Shown in pieces: positions 36,077-46,599 of a stretch of DNA of 64,000 nucleotides. Positions within the stretch are counted from its first letter, which is position 1; each line of letters opens with the position of its first letter. The stretch comes from Cheiracanthium punctorium (lineage: Eukaryota > Arthropoda > Arachnida > Araneae > Cheiracanthiidae). The notes beneath the pieces were generated by a model. That model did not search any database, was not told where the DNA came from, and saw only the letters and a list, made by a program, of their open reading frames with translations. The stretch lies in assembly GCA_038373885.1 (NCBI GenBank), contig JAWZYV010006179.1, forward strand, positions 124,001 through 188,000, in the 5' to 3' direction. Position numbers and translations under genes: made by a program.

Positions 36077-36750
36077 TTCAATTGAAGCCGTTGTTTACCT
36101 ACGATGAGAATCAGTGGGGATTAGAGAAAACAGAATATAATGTAAAAGTAGTAATTTGGAAATTCCGAGAGAATTAGAAAATACGTGAAAATGCACGCCT
36201 TAACCCCAGAACACTAGCGCTGACATAGATTCAACTGTAGCAGAGACAGAGATGAATTCGAGTAGTGTGAAAACGAACACACAAGTGGAAAAAGTTGGTG
36301 TTAAACTTCCTAAACTCATCATACCCAAATTTACGGTGACATAAAACAATGGGTAACGTTTCGGAACAGTTTTGAATCGGCAATTCATAACAATGATTAT
36401 TTAAATAAAATAGATAAATTTAATTACCTTAAATATATTATGCCATATTTCGGCGTATCTGACTTAAATAATGTTGAGTGATTTTCTGTTTCGGCTGTAA
36501 ATTATGATTCTGCTATTAAATTGCTGAAAGAAAGATTAGCTAAAAAGAATGTATTCATACCCATATGAATGGTATAAATATGCGCCCTCTTAAGAGTTCA
36601 AGTGATGTTCGCGCGTTTAGAAAATTTTACGATGCCTGTAATACACACATATGCGAAGTTTAGAAGGTTTGGGATTAACTCCCGAAAATTATGGTTCGGT
36701 TTTATGCCCTATGATGTTGAAGAATATACCCATATAGTTTCGTATAGACA

Positions 36751-38371
36751 TATAGTTTCGTATTATTTAAATTTATTTCAGTATAGTTTTTATCAGATTT
36801 GGGTTGGATTTATTTGCTAACCAGTGTCTTTAACATAACACAAACAGTTATCTTAATGCAAAAGTTCTTTTGATATCGAGGGATTCAAATTTAGTCACAT
36901 TTATAGATCATGAATAATGCAGTTTAAAAAAGAATTCATTCGTGATCTGAAAAAGTTTTTGAAAAAAAAAAAAATCCAAGCACTAAACGAGATCTTCAAA
37001 ATATATTTTGTGTCTGTAGACTAAGACAAAACTTTAGACATAAATTTTGTTCCATAAATTTTCGGCTGATGCATTGCATTTTATGTGAACTCCATGTTAT
37101 TTATTTTAGAAAATGTATGCAGTGAAAAGCTTTTTGTTGTTTCAGAGTGATTGCAGAGAATACTAAAATATATAAATAGTATTGCATTTATCAGTTTTTA
37201 GTCAACCGTAGAAAACAATATACAGTTGGTTTAAAATTTGAATTTTAACAGTAAAGTTCAGATATCTTGCAAATTTTATCAGCAAATCTCAGTTATAAAG
37301 TTTGAATTATTTATTTATTTTAAAGGTAAGAACCAAATTTGTATTAACAAATCTTATGAACAATGATCCTGTGTGTATAAATTGAATTCGTCGAAAGTAG
37401 AGAAATGTACATATAAAGCATCAGTTTAAGGCAATTTAACAAACTTTATAAAATTGTTTAAAAGAACTAATCACCAGAAACTAAATTTACATTGTATTGT
37501 AAGAAGAAAATTATAGCAAAAAAAAAAAAAAAATCGTTTCCTTTAATAAATAACTATAGATATTTAATCAAGTTTCTGAGGGGTTTCCAAATGTTATAGA
37601 GAGAGAAGCACGATTTAAAAATTTTTTGTCTAAATGACATAATTATTTTTGTTATCTATGCATTTATTTATTTAAACTGTTATTAGATAAAAATACATTT
37701 TATTCATATCTTATGAGCCAAATTAATAAATAAATACATTTCTGAATTGCAAGTATACTTTTTATACCTGTTGTATGTATTGCATACGCTTTAAATCCAG
37801 AATATGGCACTTCATATGTTTGGAAAACAAAATTTAAACACATCTTATTAAACAACACAAACTTTGCAAATAACAAGAATATATTTATATAAAAGTACAA
37901 AATGAATTTTTTGGGTGGTACAGACACATTTCTTCAAATATTTCATCAAACTGAACAAACTGAAAAAATAGAATATATATTTCCTCCAAGTCAGGAAACT
38001 GAGAAAGGTAAAGTTTCTGACACGCCGGAACATGATGCAGCTGAAAAAAATGTGGAGAGTTTGCACAAACCAAAACTTTCGAACTGTGGTTTTTTATATG
38101 TATGTGCATTATTTAAAAAGTCATGCATTAAATTAAGGGGAAACCATTCACATACAAATTTTCTACTACAACAATATATACTTCTCGTTTCTTTGTATCA
38201 GTAAAGTATACTCAAACGTGACCCGTTGCGTACAGTTTAGCAATGCAAAAATTTATTCAATTACGTTCGAAAATAGAGAAGACCGGGGGAGGACATTGCC
38301 CAATTTTTTTTTAAAAATAATTTTTGTACTTTTTATTTTTATCTGTTTTGCTGTAAAGCAGAATATTATTA
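36751..38371. other. Unassigned DNA with a weak coding candidate
   Basis: Mostly A+T-rich. A plus-strand frame at 37902-38204 (100 codons) starts with a charged part, TEQTEKIEYIFPPSQETEKG, and contains an AAAG/GTAAAG donor-like site near 38010, which could make the left part an exon. The right half reads like non-coding sequence. I do not call it a gene. Confidence 0.25.
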
Positions 38372-38373
38372 TA

Positions 38374-39039
38374 CAGGGTGTGTCAGAATTCCCTCCCAGG
38401 TTTGGTTTCCCGGGATTTATAAAAAACTATATTAGAAATACGGCAACAACGTTGACTTTAAAGGATAAGAAATGCTACTAGTTTTGTTTCATAAATGTTC
38501 AATATGTGAACTTTTCGTGATGCGATAGCAGGCACGTATCCAGAAAAACATTTTGGAAGAGATCTACACGGTAATAAAGATATCATTATCGTTTTAGTAA
38601 CAAAAATCAAAATTTCGGGGAGGTCCGGACCCTCTGCCCACCTTCCCTTAATTACACCTCCTCGTGCGGAATATATCAAGTCTAAAGTCAAATCTGCCCG
38701 CCCCACACTCGCTTTAACATAATGGTAGCGAATAAGGTTGTGATCCTTTGGCATGAACCCATTAAATCATGAGGCACAGGGTGCAATAACGCACGATCTT
38801 TTATGTAACCCATAAAAAAAAAAAAAATCTCGTGGAGTTAGGTCCATAGAACGAGGTGGCCACGGAACAAGGCGATTGACGTCGTCAGAGCCCCGCCAAT
38901 CCAACGACGAGGAACCTTGTAATTTGTGAAACAATCTTGTAATGTTTCTTTCTCCAGTAAAGTCAACTTTGTTGCTGCATTTGTGATGTTTTATTTTTTA
39001 TAAGCCTTCCATACCCGGAGGGAATTGTGACACATCCTG
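38374..39039 (-). mobile_element. IS630/mariner relic with ~130-bp inverted repeats
   Basis: Flanking TA occurs at 38372-38373 and 39040-39041. The left end is CAGGGTGTGTCAGAATTCCC and the right end is the complement of CAGGATGTGTCACAATTCCC, with similarity continuing for about 130 bases. The minus strand between about 38910 and 38740 reads in one frame VNRLVPWPPRS, then DLTPRDFFFF and GYIKDRALL. This is the C-terminal 'WPPRSPDLTP..DFFLWGYIKD' block holding the third catalytic Asp of this transposase group. The rest of the transposase is gone. A short MITE-like segment lies inside (38529-38663), and the right end is duplicated further on. Confidence 0.8.
38529..38663. mobile_element. Worn MITE, 'CGTATCCAG' type, nested in the mariner relic
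   Basis: CAGGCACGTATCCAGAAAAA at the left matches the start of the element at 6312. The interior shares GGTAA..ATATCATTATC and AAAATTTCGG..GGACCC words with it. The right end, AATTACACCT, is badly worn and no target duplication is seen. Confidence 0.45.
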
Positions 39040-39057
39040 TATACATGCATATATGCA

Positions 39058-39188
39058 GGAAGCTCATTATTTGTGAAACAAAACTTGTAATATTTTTTTC
39101 TCCAGCAAAGCCAACTTTGTTATTGTATTTCCAACATGCTATTTTTCATAAGCCTTCCAAGCCCGTGAGGGAATTGTGACAAACCCTG
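39058..39188. repeat. Extra copy of the mariner right terminus
   Basis: This 131-bp segment repeats 38911-39039 in the same orientation, from GGAA..ATTTGTGAAACA through CCAGYAAAGYCAACTTTGTT to GAGGGAATTGTGACA..CCTG and TA. It is a solo or tandem terminus with its own TA. Confidence 0.7.
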
Positions 39189-39250
39189 TATTTGCTAAAC
39201 CATTACTACCACAATAAAAAATTTAAAAATGTTTTAAACAAGGAGTTAAT

Positions 39251-39256
39251 TTTATT
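39251..39256 (-). promoter_or_regulatory. Polyadenylation signal AATAAA (minus strand)
   Basis: AATAAA reads leftwards about 175 bases downstream of the stop of the exon at 39430-39549, a distance much like that of the signal behind exon 1. The mariner relic begins about 60 bases beyond it. Confidence 0.4.
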
Positions 39257-39429
39257 AATCATAATTTGGAAACTGTGCTCCGTATGCGGAGCAAGTTTTC
39301 CACTCTATCAAAAATGCTGAGCCATATTTTCCATTTACGTTTCCTGTCTTCAGGCGGGAGGATCATATCTGATGCTAGCATGCACTTATTAGTTGCGGGG
39401 GATTGTTTGAAGAACCACCCAGTAATTGT

Positions 39430-39549
39430 TCAGAATCCTACGGGGGTTATATGGAAGTCCATGTATACTTCCCTGGCTGCTACTAGAGCAGCATTTATTA
39501 TTTCAGGTGTGTACGAGCCTCCGTCGGTCTTCTTTTTACTATCTTCTTC
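39430..39549 (-). CDS. Candidate terminal exon of an unrecognised host gene (exon 2)
   Basis: On the minus strand an ATTAAATTTTCAG acceptor (39550-39562) is followed at once by 39 sense codons and TGA. Translation starts EEDSKKKTDGGSYTPEIINA and ends VYMDFHITPVGF: an acidic/lysine-rich lead, then an alanine-rich helix. Codon composition is clearly less A+T-rich than the surroundings. There is no ATG at the start, so it should be a 3' exon whose partners lie to the right. An AATAAA follows 175 bases after the stop. The acceptor leaves phase 0, as does that of exon 1. The plus-strand 95-codon frame over it (39266-39553) is its shadow. I do not recognise the protein. Confidence 0.55.
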   Translation of the reverse strand, partial: EEDSKKKTDGGSYTPEIINAALVAAREVYMDFHITPVGF

Positions 39550-39562
39550 CTGAAAATTTAAT

Positions 39563-40299
39563 TTAAATTTAAATTTGGGACAAAGCATTTTGAATTTTAC
39601 CAATTCATATAAGTTGTTTGTCCAGTTTTATTACGCAGTAAACACATCTTTAAAAGAAAACACTAGCTGATTTAGCCCGAAACACGTTTTCCAACAAGAA
39701 ACGTATTGGAAAACGTGCCTGTATACTGTTGGGAAAACCTGTTACCGGCCCCATTTTGGAAAGTTATTTGTAGAACAAACGCATAGCTACGTGAAGGAAA
39801 GATCCCTTTTTTAGTGCAAACGTGTCAAAATAGTAAATCCAACACTAGTAAGCCTATTTTTATTTTGAATGAAGATCTGAACGTTTACTCACTACAAAAA
39901 ATGCAGAAAAGAGCGTCTTTTGACAGCAGTTACTGAACAGAAACTTTCGTATATGATGTATGTGGCAAGTTGCTTATTGGGTAGTTCGTTACTTGGCGGC
40001 ATCTAACGGTTTTTTCCAAACTAAGGCAATATGGAACATGTGCTCCATGGAAATTGTGGCCCAGTCTACCTTATCCATTAAAAAAATCCCAAAAATATAA
40101 TTTGAAGATAAAATCCATTATTTAAATATCAACCAAACAAATTTTATAAGGAAACAATATTATAAAAAAAAGGAAAGGCTGAGAACTTTGATAAATTTAG
40201 ACTACAGAAAAGAAAACTAGTTTATTTTAGTGCATGGTTGCATGATAGGATATCCTGTATTATTAAAGCAATAGTAATGCGATGCCATTTACATTAAAG
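39563..40299. other. Unassigned DNA with a hairpin
   Basis: ACGTTTTCCAA and TTGGAAAACGT at about 39686-39718 form a perfect 11-bp stem, with further GTTGGGAAAAC words downstream. If exon 2 is real this is intron. Confidence 0.4.
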
Positions 40300-40662
40300 T
40301 ACCCAGCAAACACAGCCCTATCGGATAAGTTTTGGGCCGACACTGCCATGCCGGCGCAGAATGTGCCGGGGCGACATCGCTCACGCGGTACCGAAAACGA
40401 CAAAATTGCGTCCGCCTGGGCGTGTGTCGGGCCGAAAGGATGGGGTGGTTCTGGTTCGGTGTCGGCAAAAACGATAACGGCGTCGGCCCAGCCCTGTGCC
40501 ACTTTTGAACCAAAACCATTACGTTTTTGGTGTGGTATCGGCAACGACAAAATATCGAAAACCGGCCAGCACCTTATTGATTCCCAAAATACCCTAATTA
40601 GCTCCGTAGTTAGTTCTCTAAAGTATTAATCAACAAATTAAATAAATAATAATTATTATTAT

Positions 40663-41309
40663 ATAAATGACTTTACACCACTAGGACTAAATTTATTAAA
40701 AATACCTAATTAGCAAATTATTTTGTTTTTAAGAAAATATTTGATGAATTTAAGAAGGAAAGCTCTTTTTAAAATTAACCGTATTATTTTTTTATGCATC
40801 AACCAATGGTTTACTTTTTTTAAACGTGTTACTATATGTTTATCAGACCATATACATTTTTTAAACAACATATTAGGCTCAACTAGACAATGTTCCTTTT
40901 TCTCTTCCAAAAATTTTTTAGAAGCCAAGAAAATTTATAATTTTCTAGAACCAAAGATTATAAATAAACATTCATGCAATGCTAAAAAAAGAGAGAAAAA
41001 AATATTAAAGTTATACAACATGCTTTTTTAAAAAATGTTTTAATTTATTTTTTTGTTAAGTTATGTCATAATACAAAATAAAGTTGACTTTTGATTTTAT
41101 ATATTATTTTAAAGAAGAATGTAAACAACATACGTTAAAAGAAATTAAAATATTGGCTGATTCTACAAATAAACGGTTAATTTCATAAAAACGTTTTCTC
41201 TTCAAAATAATTAAACATTTTCATATACAAACAAATTATTTTGTTTATACTTAATAACTAAGTATTTTGTATATTTCAAAATTAGCCCCAGTGATGTAAA
41301 GTAATTTAT
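40663..41309. repeat. Palindromic block inside composite element 2
   Basis: ATAAATGACTTTACACCACT at the left and GTGATGTAAAGTAATTTAT at the right are near-complements, with TAGGACTAA and TTAGCCCCA continuing inwards. It is the counterpart of 23744-24035 but about 350 bases longer. Confidence 0.7.
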
Positions 41310-43284
41310 ATAATAATAATAATTATTTTTAATAGGTTGATTAGTGCTAAACTATATATGAAACTAATAAGTATTAATAAAACCATGTTTATTATTAGAA
41401 GATACTTACTTTAAGTAAATATTTTATATATTACTGAATTTTCATAGGATTATCCTTTAGTAGAAGAAAGGAACTTTCTATAACAGAATATACTTATTTT
41501 TTTCTGTTGTTTTGAGTAATATGAAATTAAGTACTTAAGTAAATAGACACATTTTTCAATGCAGTATGTAAGTTATTTATTAAAAATACCGTCCTGCTTG
41601 TTTATTAATAGTTTCCAAGTTTGCTTATTTGAATTATAAATTTCATTTTCGCATTATTTAGAAATAATTAGCAGTTTTGAACTACATCTTATTTTAGTAG
41701 TCCCTGAGATAACATAAAAAAATCTAGCTAAGAAAAAATACAAATTCTTAATATATACTTAAAAATCAACTTACCCCTTTTTAACTGTCGTGAGAACTTA
41801 GCAAAATGAAAACCAAAAAGCACTAACCACATTTAGACAACTTTAAAATTTTTGTCTAGTTGAGGTTAATACCAGTTAGTCTTTAGAAAAAAATCACAGT
41901 TTATCCAGAGAAAACTACAGCAAAGTCCGATCTAACTGACGTAAGAACTTAGCCTATTTAAAACTAAAAAGCACTAACCACATTCAGACTATTTTAAAAT
42001 TTTTGTCTAGCTGCAGTCAGTGCCATTTAGTCTAGGAAAAAAAAAATCGCAATTTATCCAGAGAAAAATGCAGCAATCTCCCATCTTCATTGCTCTGAGA
42101 AAACTCAAAATCCACGTTACTGAAAAGTTTACGTTGCGAGATGATTTCTGTTACAGCCTTGGAATGGAATGGACAAGCAAACGAAAAAAAAAAAAAACCA
42201 CCAACTTCCGCTCTTCGATTGACCATGAATAGGGACCCAAATAATAGGGAAAGGTCCATTTCGTCTTCCTGCGTAATACTGTGGTTCCTACAAGGGGTGG
42301 AAAGCTCTTAGGAATGCACTCGTCCCCCCCACCACTGCGCCTGTGCTACATGTTATGTGTACGCGGACACGGGGTAGTTGGAAAAGAAAGTCCGAGGGAT
42401 TTTAGCTTTTAAATTATTCACTTTAAATTAGATCGCGTGGAAAAAAACAAAACAAATTAGTGTTATTCTACTGCAAAATAGTTTATACTTCAATATCTGC
42501 AATGAATTAATCAATTAATTTTTAGAAAGATAAAGTACTATAATCAGCAAAAAATGGTTACTTTTATTAATTTTTAAGGAGATAAGAGCATTAAATTTTA
42601 TTTAATTTGTAACAGCATTTTACAATGCTGTAGCAAAACATGATTTTGGCGTAATTTTTACTATTATTTTATTTGAACAGAAACATGACAAACAAGTTGT
42701 TCAAATAAATGCTATTAAATTAATTATTCATAGTGATAATTTTAAAATGAAACTATTATTATTTTTTTCAATTTATAATTATTCAGTATAGTGAATTAAA
42801 ACTTTTATTTATTTATTTAATTTTATTATTATTATTTTTTTAACAACAGCAGCTAATGTATTATAAAAAAAATTCCTTAACTATAAATTATATTGATATT
42901 TTTTATTTTTATGGAAATACGAATGAAAAGGTATTTTTTCTACTATTTTAATCCAATTTAATTTCAGAAAGTTTTGTTGTTTTGTGTTTTTTGTAAGGCA
43001 AAAACACAGGAGTTAAGCCTTAGGGCGTCGGTGCCCTGAGCGGAAGAAGGCTTCTAGCGTTTGTTCCAATATATAAAACAATTAATAAGCAATAAAATTG
43101 GGGTTGAACAGTAATTATAATAATTATTTGTTCCCTAATTTTATAAAAATCAACCATATTTCCTTCATTTTATAAATATTAGATAATGTTTTGAATTTAT
43201 ATAAAATTTATAAAATATCCCCAATTTTTGTTCCAGAATTGGGGATACAACGGTGATTTGTCCTCAATTCTATGTTCAAAAATC

Positions 43285-43596
43285 TGGTTAATTTATATAA
43301 CTCATATTCACATTACATCTGGAGAAAATCACCCAACATCCAAACTGTAAATTGACAGATGCGCGGTAGACCTGAACCCTGGACCTTCACACTTGAACCA
43401 GCGGCGGATCCAGAAAAAAAAATTCTGGAGTGTGCGCAAGACAATTTTTGTTACATTCTCTTATAGAATGACTTGAATTTACAAAACAAGTCAATGCTCT
43501 ATAGTGTAAACTTCATTCGTCTAGGGGGGGGGGGCTCTGGATCCGCCAGACTTCAACCATATTCGGTGTCTTATCCACTCGGCCATGGTGGGCTCC
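43285..43596 (-). mobile_element. SINE, copy 4, interrupted, inside composite element 2
   Basis: This is the best-preserved head in the window. On the minus strand from 43596, CCATGGCCGAGTGGATAAGA is a near-perfect tRNA Leu/Ser-type A box. The B box AGGTCCAGGGTTCAGGTC follows after a 151-bp insertion. The body (CATCTGTCAATTTACAG, TTTTCTCCAGATGTAATG) matches copy 1. These internal boxes would drive pol III transcription in an intact copy. Confidence 0.8.
43399..43549. mobile_element. hAT-like MITE inserted in SINE copy 4
   Basis: The left end CAGCGGCGGATCCAGA and right end TCTGGATCCGCCAG are inverted repeats. The flanks ACTTGAAC and ACTTCAAC (43391-43398, 43550-43557) are an 8-bp target duplication with one mismatch. 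SINE sequence is continuous outside it. A poly-G run lies near the right end. Confidence 0.75.
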
Positions 43597-43837
43597 TTTT
43601 GTGAACTTTTAAAATGCAGCGTTTAATGTTATGCATTGTATGTATTTTATTTTTAATTAATTAATTCATTAATTTTATTATTATTTTTAAATTAGAAGTA
43701 CTTAACAACTATCACTTTATATAAAATGAAAATTATAGTCATATAATTATTTCAGAGTTGTGAATAACTAGACAGAAACTGCCCCAATTGAGGGGTGGGG
43801 GTGGGTGCTTAGAAACCCCTTCAATACTAAGTCATAA

Positions 43838-43972
43838 AAAACTGGTTAACTTATCTAACGCATATTCACAATACATCTGGAGAAAATCACCAACATCTAA
43901 ACTGTAGATTGACAGATGCGCGGTAGACCAGAACGCTGGACAGGACCTCAGGTAAATTAACCAGATAGAATG
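43838..43972 (-). mobile_element. Truncated SINE, copy 5
   Basis: About 120 bases repeat the body of copy 4 (ACATCTGGAGAAAATCAC, GATTGACAGATGCGCGGTAGACC) and stop at the position of the B box. The tRNA-like head is missing and GGACCTCAGG follows. It lies about 240 bases from copy 4 in the same orientation, so it could be a local duplication rather than a second insertion. Confidence 0.65.
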
Positions 43973-44385
43973 ATTGCCCCCTTTCCCTCCTTTTTTTCGC
44001 ATGTGAAGGAGGCACTTGAATCCAACGGACTCAAAACATTGTAAATAGTAGGTATTGAAATCATAAATTAAAAAGAATTATTATAACAATATATATGTGC
44101 TGCTTGTGCTGGCTTTATACCGTTCAGTTTAGAAATTACACTTCTGGACCGATATCGGTTTTGACGTTTGGTGCAGTACATCGCCAAAATCACATGTTAA
44201 CCCTAAAAGGCTAGCCGCTATCGGACCGTTGCATGCCCGAAATCAACTTTTATTTGCCTACGCCAAATCGTTTTGCCAGCACAGAACCGACACCGTCCCA
44301 ATTACCATTATGCCAATGCCGACATCGAAACGGTACTGCCGATGACGGCCCATCCCTAACCCGATAGGGCTGTGTTTGCTGGGTA

Positions 44386-45358
44386 CATTCATTATTTCAA
44401 AGAAATATTTAGATTAGAATAATCATATGTGTCTCTTTTTTCCATGTATTAAATTTAGGACAGGTACTGTAAAATTAAAAACAAGAACTTCAGTCGCATG
44501 CACCAACTCGAGCCTATTTTAGTAAGATCGTAATTCTTAAGGAGTTCATCAGGAAAGAAAATTTTTACTTTCAATTTCACAAATTGCCTCTCTTTCATCT
44601 GAAAACGAAGCGGAATTTTACTGACTCTAAGAAGTTTGTTTTGCTGATCAAACATCACAGGTTGCTATTTTCTACTCGATGAAAAGAGGATGAAAGAAGT
44701 GTAACAGAATTTTAAAAGGCAAAGATATTTTTGTACTGTTTAGTATGTGGAATTTGTCTATAAAGAATGTCTTGCACGTACAATTCAGCAACTAATTCAA
44801 TCGTTTCAAAATGATGAGGGTGGAATCCAGAAATCAAAGTAATTTTCTTTACGAATGATACATAACTCATTTGTGATAAGAAGTTTGAGAAAAAAGACAG
44901 AAATTCGACTAAATAAATGAATAAAATAAAACATGTATTTAGTGACATATGAAGCATTACAGCTACATTTAAAGGTACAAAAGTTGTATAGAAAAGAAGC
45001 AGAAAAAAGATAAAACAAAAAAAAATACAGTACACACTAGCTATGCTATATTAATATCATAAATTAGAATAATCTGAAAGTAAGCTCTTAGGATCATCAA
45101 GAAACAATCATAATTACAATCAATCAGACATTATCAAACAGGAAATAGCTGATGTAATGCTTCGGTTACAACAGTACTAGGGATTAGAACATTTTATCGA
45201 AGCAAAACAAGTTCCGAAAAAAAAATATTGTTTAGTAAAATCCTACGTGAATATTTGAATATATTCGGTAGATTCCTTCTCTTAACAACACACTATAGTA
45301 ACGAAAGCTATTTAATTTATCATTAATACAAGAAGGTTCTCAATTCATAGTGGAGCTT

Positions 45359-45394
<36 letters not shown>

Positions 45395-45494
45395 TATTAC
45401 GAGGAATCTTAAATTCTTCAGTCGGTAATATTCACGGTACTCTTTTATTTACTACTATTCTTTATATACAGTATGTTCACTTAATTCCCTTGGC
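44386..45494. other. Unassigned DNA with a poly-T tract
   Basis: No gene seen. The 107-codon minus-strand frame (44712-45035) is phenylalanine-rich by composition and has no motif. A run of about 33 T occupies 45361-45393. Confidence 0.4.
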
Positions 45495-45648
45495 CAAGGG
45501 CGGCCCTAGGGTACATGGCACCCCGCTGGAAACGTAAATGGTGCCCCTTTTTATGCTATAGGTCAGTGCGAATCATCCAAATAGGGCCCATTTGAAGACG
45601 GCGCCCCGATGCGATACTTACCTTGCTTACCTTGTCAGGCCACCCCTG
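45495..45648 (-). mobile_element. Small hAT-like MITE, 'GGGGTGGCC' family, copy 2
   Basis: Read leftwards it starts CAGGGGTGGCCTGACAAGGT and ends GGGCCGCCCTTG, the same family as 21453-21595 in the opposite orientation. CTTGG occurs outside both ends, a partial target duplication. The 82-codon minus-strand frame overlapping it is not a gene. Confidence 0.65.
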
Positions 45649-45886
45649 CTTGGAACCCTCTTCGAAACGGCTGATGCTGTTTTCATAAAAATGACGTCTA
45701 AGCACAGTAAAGTAGCCATCCGCTATTGAATAAAACCGCCTACGGCACCACTTGATAGAAAACTGCAGAGTTAGCATTGTTATCTCGAAAACAGATTGAG
45801 ACACTGGCGGCTACTCAATTTGAGCACATGAGCACGTGAACCCCCATAGGAAAAACTAAAGAATAAGCGCATTAACAAATTAAATT

Positions 45887-45887
<1 letters not shown>

Positions 45888-45935
<48 letters not shown>
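45888..45935. repeat. (TA)n microsatellite
   Basis: About 23 uninterrupted TA units directly abut the start of the LTR at 45937. Confidence 0.9.
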
Positions 45936-45936
<1 letters not shown>

Positions 45937-45937
<1 letters not shown>

Positions 45938-46279
45938 GTAAGGAATGGCCTTACGCCATCCCTTGTGGAAATGACTGACATAAATCCATTGTGGTTCTAG
46001 GTTAAATAGTTTATTTCAAAGTTCGGGCAGAGGGCAGGAGTCAGGCCGGCGACCTTATTCCTCCGGGGCTATCTTCGTACATCGCAGTCTATCAGCTAAA
46101 GCTGGAAGCTCCTGCAAAAGCTTCACGTTCCAAACTCCTAAAAGCTAAGTTAAAACTCTAAATCTGCCAAAATTTCCGCGCTCTTCCTTAAATACTCCTT
46201 AGTTACTACACCTGCTGGCAGGGTGCAGCACGATTGCGAAGGCGTTACTCTCAAATGTAATTAGTTAACTCGATTGTCA
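45937..46279 (-). mobile_element. Probable solo LTR (minus strand)
   Basis: Reading leftwards, the segment ends GGCCATTCCTTACA at 45937, the terminus of a TG..CA-bounded LTR. A TATTTAAGG TATA-like box lies at about 46185-46195 and AAATAAAC near 46010-46018, in the order expected of U3-R-U5. I place the 5' end at TGACAATCG (46279), but this is approximate, and no 5-bp duplication is seen. No internal retroelement sequence is next to it, so a solo LTR left by recombination is likely. Confidence 0.45.
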
Positions 46280-46599
46280 ATCAAGATATGAGAAACACCT
46301 GCTTACCCAGGAGTTCTAAAAGCACGTAGTAACGAAGACCACAGAAAACTGAAGATATTGCTGAATCAACAATTTTCTCTTTATGGAACTTCAAAAAACG
46401 TCTCCGTAATATTTGTATGGCCGAGAAATAAACTTTACAGTAAGAGTAAAAGATTAAAGAAGCTTTTTCAATTAACATTAAATTAAATTAGCAAAGTTTA
46501 TTTTATTATTACATATATATATATATATAATACACTTCTAGATTTTTGTGAATTTTACACATGAGTTTTACTCTCCCCCACCCCTCACTGTTATTAAAC

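Larger units (their letters stand above)
35120..36750 (+). pseudogene. BEL/Pao gag fragment (DUF1759 type), interrupted
   Basis: The plus-strand translation shows an N-terminal stretch with KRRRGVVRTAVTNAFTKLE at about 35160-35220. After an inserted transposon the DUF1759 region follows. VKLPKLIIPKF (about 36300) shifts frame into WVTFRNSFESAIHN. YDSAIKLLKERLAKKNV comes next, and then DVRAFRKFYDACNTHI and LTPENYGSVLCPMMLK near 36610-36720. This order is that of BEL/Pao gag proteins, which form the particle packaging the RNA. There are at least two frameshifts and an in-frame TGA. The reading stays in register across the element at 35312-36076. No protease or reverse transcriptase follows. Confidence 0.85.
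40302..44383 (+). mobile_element. Large composite inverted-repeat element, copy 2
   Basis: The left end CCCAGCAAACACAGCCCTAT and right end ATAGGGCTGTGTTTGCTGGG are exact complements. The match continues to CGG on the left, and TA lies outside each end (40300-40301, 44384-44385). The left arm to about 40540 and right arm from about 44130 are unusually G+C-rich for this window, with CGGTGTCGG/CCGACACCG words. Between them are a palindromic block (40663-41309), A+T-rich sequence with CTTACCCCTTTT, two SINE pieces and a nested miniature element. It parallels copy 1 segment by segment. The 115-codon frame at 40282-40629 spans the left arm and is probably fortuitous. No transposase is seen, so the superfamily is unknown. 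The TA flank suggests but does not prove Tc1/mariner-like integration. Confidence 0.7.

Noticed and set aside
37902..38204. Possible plus-strand exon with a donor-like GGTAAAG
   Set aside because: The first part is plausible, but there is no acceptor of quality and no recognisable motif, and the second half is non-coding in character. Transcript data would be decisive.
40282..40629. 115-codon plus-strand frame with mixed composition
   Set aside because: It covers the G+C-rich left arm of the composite element, which is repeat sequence. The matching arm at 23.4 kb does not preserve the frame and opposite-strand frames are equally open.
43564..43596. tRNA-like A box suggesting a tRNA gene
   Set aside because: The A and B boxes are followed by a SINE body, acceptor-stem pairing is absent, and the same head recurs in several repeat copies.
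45556..45804. 82-codon minus-strand frame
   Set aside because: It overlaps the second copy of a small hAT-like element and has no known motif.
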